The translations under genes were made by a program, and so were the position numbers. 64,000 nt of DNA from Calonectria ilicicola. Its lineage: Eukaryota > Ascomycota > Sordariomycetes > Hypocreales > Nectriaceae. The stretch is taken from the NCBI GenBank assembly GCA_020809705.1, contig CP085829.1, positions 1,054,001-1,118,000 on the forward strand. The letters are read 5' to 3'. Below the pieces are notes generated by a model. It ran no database searches, had not been told where the DNA came from, and worked only from the letters and a program-made list of their open reading frames with translations. This document shows, piece by piece, positions 45,255 to 54,024 of the stretch. Position 1 is the stretch's first letter. Every line of letters begins with the position of its first letter.

Positions 45255-48200
45255 GATGTTTCGCGGGTTCCCATGTTGTTTCTTTATAGCCTTTCCATTT
45301 AATTTCAAATTTCCCGTCTTCTTCTCTCCTTTGTAGGATTTTTTCGACTTCCCACTGATCTTCTGGGTTTTCTATTTGTGGTTTGTAGCTGGGTCCTGTA
45401 TTGACTTGGATGCCGTCACCGGGTTCTAGCAGTGAAATGTGGAAGATAGGGTGCACTTTAATGTTGTCTGGGAGGTCGAGTTCATAGTTGTTTTCTGATA
45501 TTTTTCTTTTAATGGGGTATGGTCCAATCTGCGTGAAGTCGATTTTTTTGTTTTGTCTTTTTGTTGCAAGATTTTTTGTTGCTAGGTAGACCATGTCTCC
45601 CTCCGAAAAGGTTGGTCCCTTCAGCCTTTTGAGGTTGTAATGTCTCTTCATGATGTTACGGACGAACTCAAGTTCTGTCTTCATTTCTTCATGTAATTTT
45701 CTTAGATCATCTGACTTGATCATAGCTTTTGCTTGGATTGTGCCTTCTAAGGGGCTCGGTAAGCATCTGGTGTGAAGCCAAAATTGGCTTTTGCTGGTGT
45801 TGTCTTAATGCTGTGATTGTAGGATGTGTTATGTGCTAGCTGTGCGATAGGTAACTTTTCTACCCAGTCGGTTTGTTCGTAGTTAATGTAGCATCGTAGA
45901 TATTGCTCAATTTCCTGGTTTTGGCGTTCGGTTTGTCCGTCTGTTTGGGGGTGGAAAGCTGTGCTTAGCTTGTGGTTTAACCCCATTAAGGACATCAGGC
46001 TTTGCCAAAACTTAGATGCAAATGGTTGTCCTCTATCCGATATGATTTCGGTTGGTAGGCCGTGTATAGCGACTATATGTCGAAAGAAAAGGTAGGCGAA
46101 TTGTTCTTCTTTTGTTGCTTTATTATATGGGAGATAATATGCTGCTTTCGTGAAGCGATCAACAATAACGAAAATACTATCATAGTATACTCCTGTAGCA
46201 GGGTCTGCTGACAAGGGGAGGTTGGTAATAAAGTCCATTGTGATTGAGTCCCATGGTCGTTGTGCGACAGGGGATGGTTGCAATAATCCGTATGGTTTGT
46301 GTCTTGGTTTTTGGAGTGTCGACATAGGCTGCATTCCTTACATACTTGTTCAACTTTCTTTTTCATCTTACTAAAGGAAAATGTCTGTTTGACTCGTTCA
46401 AGGGTTTTGTTGATGCCTTTGTGGCCATGCAAGGGGTGTTCGTGAATGTCCCTTATTAACTCCATTTGGTGTTCTTCTGGCACTTGTAGGTAGTCCGTTT
46501 TTTCTTCTTCTGGAAGTGCTAGATTGTATTCTTCGATTTTCCTTAGTAGTGGATTGCCCTGTTCCACTCGTTGTGTGGGTATTTCCGCAGTAGTGGTTCT
46601 GGTTGCACGCGGCAATCCTCCTATTCTCATAGCGGCGATTATTTTCTTTGTTTCTATTGTCATTCCACTGATTGGGGCTTGTTCTAGTCCTCCGTTGGTG
46701 TTGTAGATCAATAGTTTTTCTTGTGTTTTTGGTTTTTCTGTGTTGTAGTCAGGTCGGCGGCTGATCGCATCGGCGCGGCCATTCTCAGTTCCTTTAACAT
46801 GAACGATTTGATAGTCGAATTCGGATAGGTATTCTGCATATCGTAGTTGCCTTCCACTGAGTTTTTGAGTGGTTGCGAAGTAGGCAATGTTTTTATGGTC
46901 GGTGTATACTGTGATTTTGTGGTTGCTTCCTAAAAGGTATTGTCGGAATTCTTTGAAAGCGTTGACAATAGCAAGGAATTCTTTATCGTAGATGGGGTAG
47001 TTTAGCTCAGGGCCATGTAGCTTATGCGAGTAGAATGCTATAGGATGTAGGTTTCCTTGTTCATCTCGTTGTCCGATCTGGGCCCCTAGGGCGAAGTCCG
47101 ATGCATCGGTTTCTAGCTCTATAGGCTTATCAGGGTCGAACATTGCAAGGATGGGTTCTTCTAAAATAGCATTTTTTATGGCTTCGAATGATTGTTGTGC
47201 TTTATTTCCCCATCGAAAGGTAATTCCTTTCTTAGTTAGTTCTGTCATGCCTGAGGCGATTTTACTAAATCCCTTAATGAATCTTCGGTAATAGTTAGCA
47301 AATCCGAGGAAGGCTTGTACTTCCTTCACATTAGTAGGTTCCTTCCAATCTTTTACTGCAGCAACTTTCTTTGGGTCCATGCGAATTTCGTTAGGGCTGA
47401 TAATGTGTCCTAGAAATTCTACTTCTTGAGTGTGGAACTTGCTTTTTTCTGGTTCAACCAGGAGTTTGGCGTCTTGGAGGGCTTTTAAGACCTTATGAAC
47501 GTGTTCTTCATGTTCTTCCTCGTTTTTGGAGAAGATGAGGATATCGTCCAGGTAGCAGACAACAAAGATATCTAAGTGTTCTCGTAATACATTGGTTATC
47601 ATTCGCTGAAATGATGCCGGTGCATTTGTGAGTCCAAAAGGCATAACTAGGTATTCAAACAGTCCAAACTTAGTTCGGAAAGCGGTTTTCCATTCATGTC
47701 CTTCTTTAATGCGAATAAGATTGTATGCTCCTTTAAGATCCAGTGCAGTAAAGATGTTGGCTCCATGAAGGCGATCCTTCATTTCATTAATCAATGGTAG
47801 TGGAGTGCGATCTTTAATGGTGATATCGTTGAGCTGTCGGTAGTCCACGACGAGGCGTAGCTTCCCGTTTTTCTTAGGCACAAACATGACAGGGTAACCA
47901 GCTTCGGAGTTTGAAATACGGATATATCCCTTTTTGAGCATATCTTGGATGTATTCCTTCAGGGTATCAAGCTCGATTTGGTTGAGATTATAAATAGGGT
48001 AAAATCGGGTGTTGGATCCGTCTTTAAGGACGATTTCGTGATCCCACTGGCTAAACTCAGGTAGTCCAGTGTCTAGTTCTTCTGCGAAGAGCTTTTCATA
48101 GATTCGGTACTGTGGGGGTACATTGTGCAGTCTGTCTGTTTCTGCTTCAGCCTTCATTTCTTTGAGGCTTTTATCGATTTGTTGGAACTGTGTTCTAAGG

Positions 48201-48850
48201 CAGGCGATCGTTCGTTGTCTTTGCCTTTTCTGACCGTTCTTGTGTTTATGTTTTGTTCCTTTGGGTGGCGAAGATTCTCCTTCGCTCATGTCTCCTGCTT
48301 GGTCAGGGCTAGGAGTTCGAGATCTCTCATCGTGTTTTATGGAAATATCGCTGGCTGCATCATACTCCTCGGGTATTTGCACCTGGCCAGTACGCCAGCA
48401 GATATTAGGGTTGTATCGGTATAACCATGGGTACCCTAAAACTAGGTCGTGTTGTCCGATATCAACAATATCGAAGGTTATTCCTTGGTTCTTTCCTTCA
48501 ACGAAGACTTTCAGGTGATCAATCTTTTTGTCTATAATACCGTTGTTATATCCAAAGGGTGTTCCTTCTATATTGATGATTTCGTACGGGTCGACTTTCG
48601 TTGTCCATGGTAGCTGAAGTTCGTTAACTACTCGAGGATTCACGTAGTTTCGCTCAGCTCCGCTATCCACCATAGCGTTACACCACTTCCCTTTAATCCT
48701 TACTTCTATTTCTAATCGTCGTCGGGGTTGCTCTTTAGTTGTAGAGTATAGAGCTTTTTTAGGGAGTTCTTTCGGTAACTCCGGGGGTCGTTGCCCTAGC
48801 CGCTCCTGCTGCTCTTCTACAGGGGGCTCCGCTCGTTTTTTGGTTTTGTT
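45169..48850 (-). pseudogene. el2 pol polyprotein, two single-base frame breaks
   Basis: In order: aspartic protease (VDSGAERNYV, near 48670), reverse transcriptase (YLDD at 47542-47553), RNase H (ETDASDFALG near 47105), integrase zinc-binding region (CKECSLC near 46325), integrase core (DFITNLP, SDRGQPF, QTDGQTERQNQEIEQ), and a chromodomain (WEVEKILQRREEDGKFEIKW, EPAKHL). The frame changes at a 5-base A-run (46308-46312) and a 4-base C-run (45751-45754); el1 and el3 have one more base at each place. The pol frame is entered from gag by a likely -1 frameshift. Either the copy is newly dead or these are homopolymer sequencing errors. Confidence 0.85.
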
Positions 48851-50598
48851 CGGTGCCAGGCCATTGCTTTATCTATCATGTGGATATCGCATTTGGGGTC
48901 TTGACATTCATTCCAGGGCAGCTCGCTGCAATCGGGGAACTCAGGCTCACCTGGTTCCAACATAGTGAACTGGTAGTGGGGGTTTCTTCCCGTTACTTCG
49001 TGTCGGTCGAAGTGTCTCCCATAGGCGCGGTGGATGACCACGTCTTCTACCCTAATGGGAAAGCATGCTGCATGCTGCTTTTGTTCCATGTGTTGGAGGC
49101 AGTCGTGGTCGTAGCAGCTTACCCATGAGATGTTCTTATGTTCTTCGTGTACCGTGTTTAGTCTAGGGTCATCCTCCTTATGTTGGATAGGTCGGGGGTC
49201 GCGGTTTCCTGGTTGCCATTCGCTTCGCGCAAGTAGGAAGACTTTGTCTCCGTCCCACGAGGGTTCCCTGACTTGTTGGGCCATTCTTTTAATACTAGTT
49301 GTCCATTTCCTGTTTCCATTTTCGTCATAAGTGCAGGTATCCCACCATGCTGGTGCTTTGTCGGTATACACATCTAGGATGGATGCAGGGATTCCTATCT
49401 TCTTGGCTCGTTCCAACCATTCGTGGGGAAGGCAGGACTGGCCTTCTTGTCGGGTTGACCATGCTTTTCGGATGGCTTCATCGATTTCTTGTTGCGGAGT
49501 GAGTTTTACCTTGCGCAACTCATGGTTTTCCGTACATTGCTTAACTATGGTGGTTGGTTCATGTTTCTTAATGACAGCAAGAACAACTTTTCCTGTGGTA
49601 TCCTCTTTTCCTTCTGGTACCGGGGTCCATTGAGTTTTCATAGTGTTGAGTTGTTTCTGTCCTTCTGGTATGGGTTTGAACTGATTTCCTGTTTTCGGGG
49701 AGCGGCATTCGAAGGATTTATGTCCTTTTTTCCCGCAGTTGAAGCAGGTAATCTTACTTTTGTCATACCCCTGGGTGGCGCCGAGTTCCATTGGCCCTGA
49801 ATGAGTCCCGTGTGCGGTGCTTTGTTGCTTATTCTGGGTTTTTCCTTTATTCGGGATATATGGGTTTTTGTTATCTCGGGCGCGTTCCTTGCGTCGGTTA
49901 AATTGTCTTTCGTCGATCTTGACAGCACTTTTGATATACTCCGAGAGTTTTTCTGGCCGGTCTTCTTTATAGATTTCGTCCTTGACTTCGCCCTTCAGGC
50001 CTCTATAGTAGAGTTCCATTAGTGCGTCGTCATCCCAGGCTGTTCGTGCTGCAATCCTTTTGAACTCGGCCGAATACTGGCTGCAGGATTTTGTTTGTTT
50101 AAGTTCGTATAACTGGTTTACAGCTTGTTGTTCCATATCGATCGTGCCGAAATTGTCTTTAATAGCGGTTTCGAAATGTTCCCAGTCTCTGAAGATCTCT
50201 CGGGTCTCTTCATTTTGGTCGGCGTCGTCCTCGTTTTCCAGATAGTCTCTCATGATGGGTTCAAACCATACTCCTGCGTCTCCTTGGAGGAGGGTTTTGG
50301 TGTATAGTACCTGGGCTTCGGGGGTTGCAAGTCGCGTTGGGAAAAAGCGGAAGTATCCCTTCATTCGGGTGAGGAAGGGGACTACATCGGCAGCCTTTCC
50401 TAGGAAGGGCTCTGGGACCGGGGGTCTCAGAATTTCACCAATGTCTTTACCCTTGTTTCCTTCAACCGTGGTGGTTCCGGCTTTTTCTGCTTTAAGTTGT
50501 GCTTGTGCATCTGCGAGTTTCTTCTTAACCTGCTGCAGTTCCGTAGTCAACTCGGCGTTGCTAGGAGGAGCAGTGGCGGCGGGGTTCTTTCCGGACAT
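48817..50598 (-). CDS. el2 gag protein
   Basis: 593 residues from the ATG at 50598. Contains a coiled N terminus, the retrotransposon gag capsid-like core (PFLGKAADVVPFLTRMKGYF, FGTIDMEQQAVNQLYEL) and a CCHC zinc knuckle CFNCGKKGHKSFEC near residue 290. It forms the virus-like particle and packages element RNA. A long extension follows the knuckle. The stop at 48817-48819 lies 16 bases beyond an A AAA AAC run in the gag frame. Confidence 0.92.
   Translation of the reverse strand: MSGKNPAATAPPSNAELTTELQQVKKKLADAQAQLKAEKAGTTTVEGNKGKDIGEILRPPVPEPFLGKAADVVPFLTRMKGYFRFFPTRLATPEAQVLYTKTLLQGDAGVWFEPIMRDYLENEDDADQNEETREIFRDWEHFETAIKDNFGTIDMEQQAVNQLYELKQTKSCSQYSAEFKRIAARTAWDDDALMELYYRGLKGEVKDEIYKEDRPEKLSEYIKSAVKIDERQFNRRKERARDNKNPYIPNKGKTQNKQQSTAHGTHSGPMELGATQGYDKSKITCFNCGKKGHKSFECRSPKTGNQFKPIPEGQKQLNTMKTQWTPVPEGKEDTTGKVVLAVIKKHEPTTIVKQCTENHELRKVKLTPQQEIDEAIRKAWSTRQEGQSCLPHEWLERAKKIGIPASILDVYTDKAPAWWDTCTYDENGNRKWTTSIKRMAQQVREPSWDGDKVFLLARSEWQPGNRDPRPIQHKEDDPRLNTVHEEHKNISWVSCYDHDCLQHMEQKQHAACFPIRVEDVVIHRAYGRHFDRHEVTGRNPHYQFTMLEPGEPEFPDCSELPWNECQDPKCDIHMIDKAMAWHRTKPKNERSPL
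48835..48841 (-). promoter_or_regulatory. Probable -1 ribosomal frameshift site (A AAA AAC)
   Basis: On the minus strand AAAAAAC lies in phase with gag as A|AAA|AAC, 16 bases before the gag stop. The pol frame is -1 to gag and is open from just upstream of this run, as required. The same run is kept in RIPped el1. A downstream GC-rich stretch with CCCTG...CAGG pairing could give a stem. Confidence 0.65.
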
Positions 50599-50651
50599 TG
50601 TTATTGCTCAATTGTTGACGCGGGTAACCAACTGAACAAGAGCTTTCAACG

Positions 50652-51046
50652 TGTAACGGTCTGGTCAATTCCCAACTTGATGAACCAATCAGAACGAAGG
50701 GTTTATTGTTGGCAGGATGGTTAGGCGCGTTATGGTAAATAGAGCAATGGAAGTGTTACGTTAGGTAATAGTCAATCGCAATTGAGGTAACCAAGTTGTA
50801 TTGAAAGCTGGCTAGTATCGGCCATAAGGGCGGATTCTAACCTGTCTATATACTATTATCGTAGTAGGCGCTCACTGTGTTGGTTCTATCTAAGTATTGG
50901 TGATCGGATGGGTGATCACAGGGTGATCACCAACATTATGGGTGATCGCGAGTGAGCGCTTCCTTATTGGTTGGTGTGGGGCTATAGGGTAGGTAGGTGT
51001 TAGTTCTGCCGTCGTAGACCGCCTAGGCGTGTCATGGGTCATAACA
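50652..51046 (-). repeat. el2 5' LTR
   Basis: 395 bp, no difference seen from 44143-44537. Followed by the target duplication AATTG at 51047-51051. Confidence 0.93.
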
Positions 51047-51595
51047 AATTGATTGATTATTTGTATAGTAATTAAAGTGCTTTAGCCACTCTATATATAT
51101 ATTATTATCAGTCCAGCCATTTTAAGTGATTATAATAGCCTAATTGCCTAGGAGGTTGCTTTCTTCATACTAATTAATAAAATGATATTGACTAATAGTA
51201 ATAAGAAATGGCAGGATAGCCTAGCCTCTTGTATTAATAGCTTGAATTGCTATTATCCATTCTTGATTTCCAGGCTAGATTAGTTTTGGATTTGAACACC
51301 TTTCTAAACCTATTATAACCATTCTACTTACAATAATGCCCATTATAAAGCCAATCTTATTAAAATTATAAATATTATCTAATTAAATATTATACTTTTT
51401 TATTATATTAGCTATAAGCTAAAACCAGTTACCAATTATCTTTAGATCTTTATATTTAGCTTTTTTATAATTATATTTTCAGAAGAATTATATTTTAAGC
51501 TATAAATAATATTTAATAAAGTTTAAAGCCTAATACTTGCCAACAGGTAATGCATTTTGGTCTAGAAGTAATTAATTAGCTATTTCTTTAATATC

Positions 51596-52099
51596 TGTTA
51601 AATAAAAACTTATAAAATAATAAATATAACCTAAAATAATTCTCTAAATATTAAACTTTTAAAGATAAAAGTTAAACTATTGAATAGCTGAATTTTTCTT
51701 ACTATTATAAGCTAATATAGTATTAATAATACTATATATACTGTATAGAAAAATCAAATATTTTGATTTATAATAAATGATTATAAATCCATTGATTTAT
51801 AATATAAAAGGCTTATAAATCATTGATTTATAATATAAAAGGCTTATAAATCATTGATTTATAATATAAAAGGCTTATAAATCATTGATTTATAATATAA
51901 AAACTTATAAATCATTGATTTATAATATAATTGCTTAGAAATTAAAATATTGAAATTGCTGATTAATAAAGGAAATATTCATCTATATATATAACATATA
52001 GCCCCTCTAAAATAAAATAATAATATAATATATACTTATTTAATAAGTTTAATTTTAAGCTTATCCTTTTTACCTTCCACTGTATTATAACCTCTAACA
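51596..52099 (+). repeat. Solo LTR, 381-bp family, copy B, expanded and without matching target duplication
   Basis: Starts TGTTAAATAAAAAC and ends CCTCTAACA like copy A, but is 504 bp because of a tandem expansion at 51781-51934. The flanks are ATATC and GTAAT, not a duplication. Left and right host sequences are non-adjacent parts of the pogo transposon. Confidence 0.8.
51781..51934. repeat. 31-bp tandem repeat, five units, inside solo LTR copy B
   Basis: Units read TTATAAATCATTGATTTATA then ATATAAAAGGC, with small variations at both ends; copies A and C have a single unit. Each unit holds the palindrome AAATCATTGATTT with one central mismatch. Confidence 0.85.
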
Positions 52100-53212
52100 G
52101 TAATATTTCTTAAACTTGATTAAATAGTGATTTTTATACTTATTAAGGATTAGAAGATAATAGTGATCAATTGATTGATTGATTATATAGTGATTAAAGT
52201 GCTTTAGCTACTTAAAACCTATTTTATTATTAGTTTAGCCATTTAGGGTAGTTGTAATAGCCTAATTATTAGGAAGATTGCTTTCTTAATACTAGTTAGC
52301 AAGATGATATTAGCCTGTAATAATAAGAAATGGTAGAATAGCCTAATCTCTTGTATTAATAGCTTAGATTGCTATTATCTATTTTTGATTTCCAGGCTGA
52401 ATTAATTTTAGATTTAAATGTATTTTTGTACCTATTATAATCATTCTAGTTGCAATAAGGCCTATTATAAAGCCAGTTTTATTAAAGTTATATATATTAT
52501 TTAATTAAATACTATACTTACCTATTATATTAGCTATAAGTTAAAATTAATTATTAATTATCTTTAGATCTTTGCATTTAGCCTTTTTATAATTATATTT
52601 CTAAAAGAATTATATTTTAAACTTTAAATAATACTTAATAAAATTCAAAGCCTAATGTTACGACCTGTGCAACCGGGCGCACGAGACCCTATTTAATAGC
52701 TGTTATCCGTACCTGTAATTGCAAGCATTGCGATTATTGACTTATCTTTTGGCCTGACGGGCTAATTGACGTAATGGGAAGTACGGATCCTTACACCTAA
52801 TACTTACTAATAGATAATACATTTCAATTAAAAAACAATTAATTAACTATTTCTTCAATACCACACAATTATAAAGAAAATCCTTATAAATCTAGATCTA
52901 GAATAAAATTAATAATAATCTCTTCTTCTAGATCAAATAGCTTATATAAATTAAAGATAGTATTACTTTAAGACTAAATACTATTTTGCTAGCAATATAG
53001 CCTTTTCTTATCTATCTTATAGATTAAGGCAGCCTTTCGGATACTTAATTTTTGGTTCTATTTAATAGCTTGAAGGGCAAGAACAGTTCTAGCCTCAGTA
53101 GTTAATTGAGACATCTTTGGTTGTTGAAAAGCAATTGATCAAACGGTTTGTGGTGTGTATGAGGGATTTTTGCGGCGCTCGCTTGTCTGCGGCGCTCGCT
53201 TATCATGTACGT
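52100..53212 (-). mobile_element. pogo-type transposon T5, right half only
   Basis: Begins in the middle of the transposase region and runs to a complete end (TIR core GCCGCA) followed by TA at 53213. It overlaps T4 content by roughly 600 bp, so T4 and T5 are pieces of two copies. Contains 140-bp element copy 2. Confidence 0.8.
52656..52795 (-). repeat. 140-bp solo-LTR-like element, copy 2
   Basis: Reverse complement of 29353-29492 with no difference seen; flanked by the 5-bp duplication CCTAA (52651-52655 and 52796-52800). Confidence 0.88.
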
Positions 53213-53623
53213 TATATATAATAAAGCTTATATAAATAATCTATAATTAAAAGATCTAAAAAAGGAAAAATCTATATTTTATACAAAAAGATTAATTAAA
53301 TAGGTGATATTAGTAGGTCTATTTAAAGGCTAGAGAAAAGTTAATTAGATCAATTGAAACCTTCAACTAAACCCTCAATGCAATACCTGTGAGACACGAA
53401 TGTCCCCCCCAAGCGGGGATTTTGGTTTTCGTGTCACGGAGTGGGGCTGATTGAGTGTCGCGAGCGAGCGGCTGTGGAGATCAATCAAATCAACGCACGA
53501 ACTAAAGAAAAATACCAATTTCAAGAAAGGATCGCTTGATGGGGAAAGGAAAAAAAGACTAATAATGAGTAATGAGTAATGAGAAAGTGCAAAAAAGATG
53601 CTCTGTCTTTAGACAAATGGCGA
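53213..53623. other. Edge of the transposon block, with a long hairpin
   Basis: AT-rich to about 53340, then normal composition. At 53393-53435 GACACGAA pairs with TTCGTGTC and an inner TCCCC pairs with GGGGA. Nothing coding is seen. Confidence 0.5.
53591..53596 (-). terminator. RNA polymerase III terminator of tRNA-Asp
   Basis: TTTTTT on the minus strand, 28 nt past the tRNA 3' end. Confidence 0.6.
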
Positions 53624-53695
53624 CTCTCCCGCCGGGAATTGAACCCGGGTCTCAAGCGTGACAAGCTTGCATACTGACCACTATACTACGGAAGA
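53624..53695 (-). tRNA. tRNA-Asp (GTC)
   Basis: 72 nt, intronless. The acceptor arm TCTTCCG pairs with CGGGAGA (one T-G pair), discriminator G73; anticodon stem CAAGC/GCTTG around the loop TTGTCAC gives anticodon GTC; the T arm CCCGG-GTTCAATT-CCCGG is perfect; the D arm reads GTATAGTGGTCAGTAT as usual for fungal tRNA-Asp. It sits at the right border of the transposon block. Confidence 0.95.
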
Positions 53696-54024
53696 TGAGT
53701 GGTTGTGTTCAACCACGGTAGTACCGGAATTCGATGCAGAGGAGTGAGTTGATCTCATATATCAAGGTTCCGCTTTGTCAATTCTCATGTTATTTTCGCT
53801 CAATAAGCTAGTCCATTGTTGCTCTGGCAATAATTGTCTAGCAATAGCTCAAGGAAGCATCTCAAAGCATTTTCTGAAATGGTAGTGCTTGGTTCACATA
53901 AGTTTGGGAACCTCCAGCTGACATACCTGCTGTCACACTCACGAGACGCTTTCGTTGACAAACAAATTTCACTGTTCAGAACTCAAATTCTAGCTTCGCT
54001 GTTCATCACTTCTTTGACAAATAG
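53696..54024. other. Spacer between tRNA-Asp and the Zn2Cys6 gene
   Basis: No feature recognised beyond the tRNA 5' flank and the 3' flank of the regulator gene. Confidence 0.4.

Larger units (their letters stand above)
44143..51046 (-). mobile_element. Ty3/gypsy chromovirus el2, young insertion
   Basis: 6904 bp with 395-bp LTRs that appear identical, and a 5-bp target duplication AATTG (44138-44142 and 51047-51051). GC content and codons are unshifted. Order on the minus strand: 5' LTR, gag, PR-RT-RH-IN-chromodomain, 3' LTR, with an antisense gene beside the 3' LTR. The C-terminal chromodomain places it among chromoviruses, which insert preferentially in heterochromatin; its target, an RIPped pogo copy, fits that. 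Confidence 0.95.
35876..51595 (-). mobile_element. pogo-type transposon T4 (incomplete), with three nested insertions
   Basis: The left end begins ACATATATGATAAGC after TA, with end-repeat core CGGTCA. It is interrupted by a solo LTR (35944-36324), gypsy el3 (36905-43814) and gypsy el2 (44143-51046); host sequence resumes exactly across each target duplication. It stops at 51595 inside the region coding the transposase N terminus, where solo LTR copy B begins. No right end is found; the end at 53212 belongs to another copy. Confidence 0.8.

Noticed and set aside
49331..49633. Long plus-strand frames throughout el2 and el3 gag and pol
   Set aside because: Shadows of gag-pol on the other strand without motifs; only the zinc-cluster frame beside the 3' LTR has domain, intron and conservation support.
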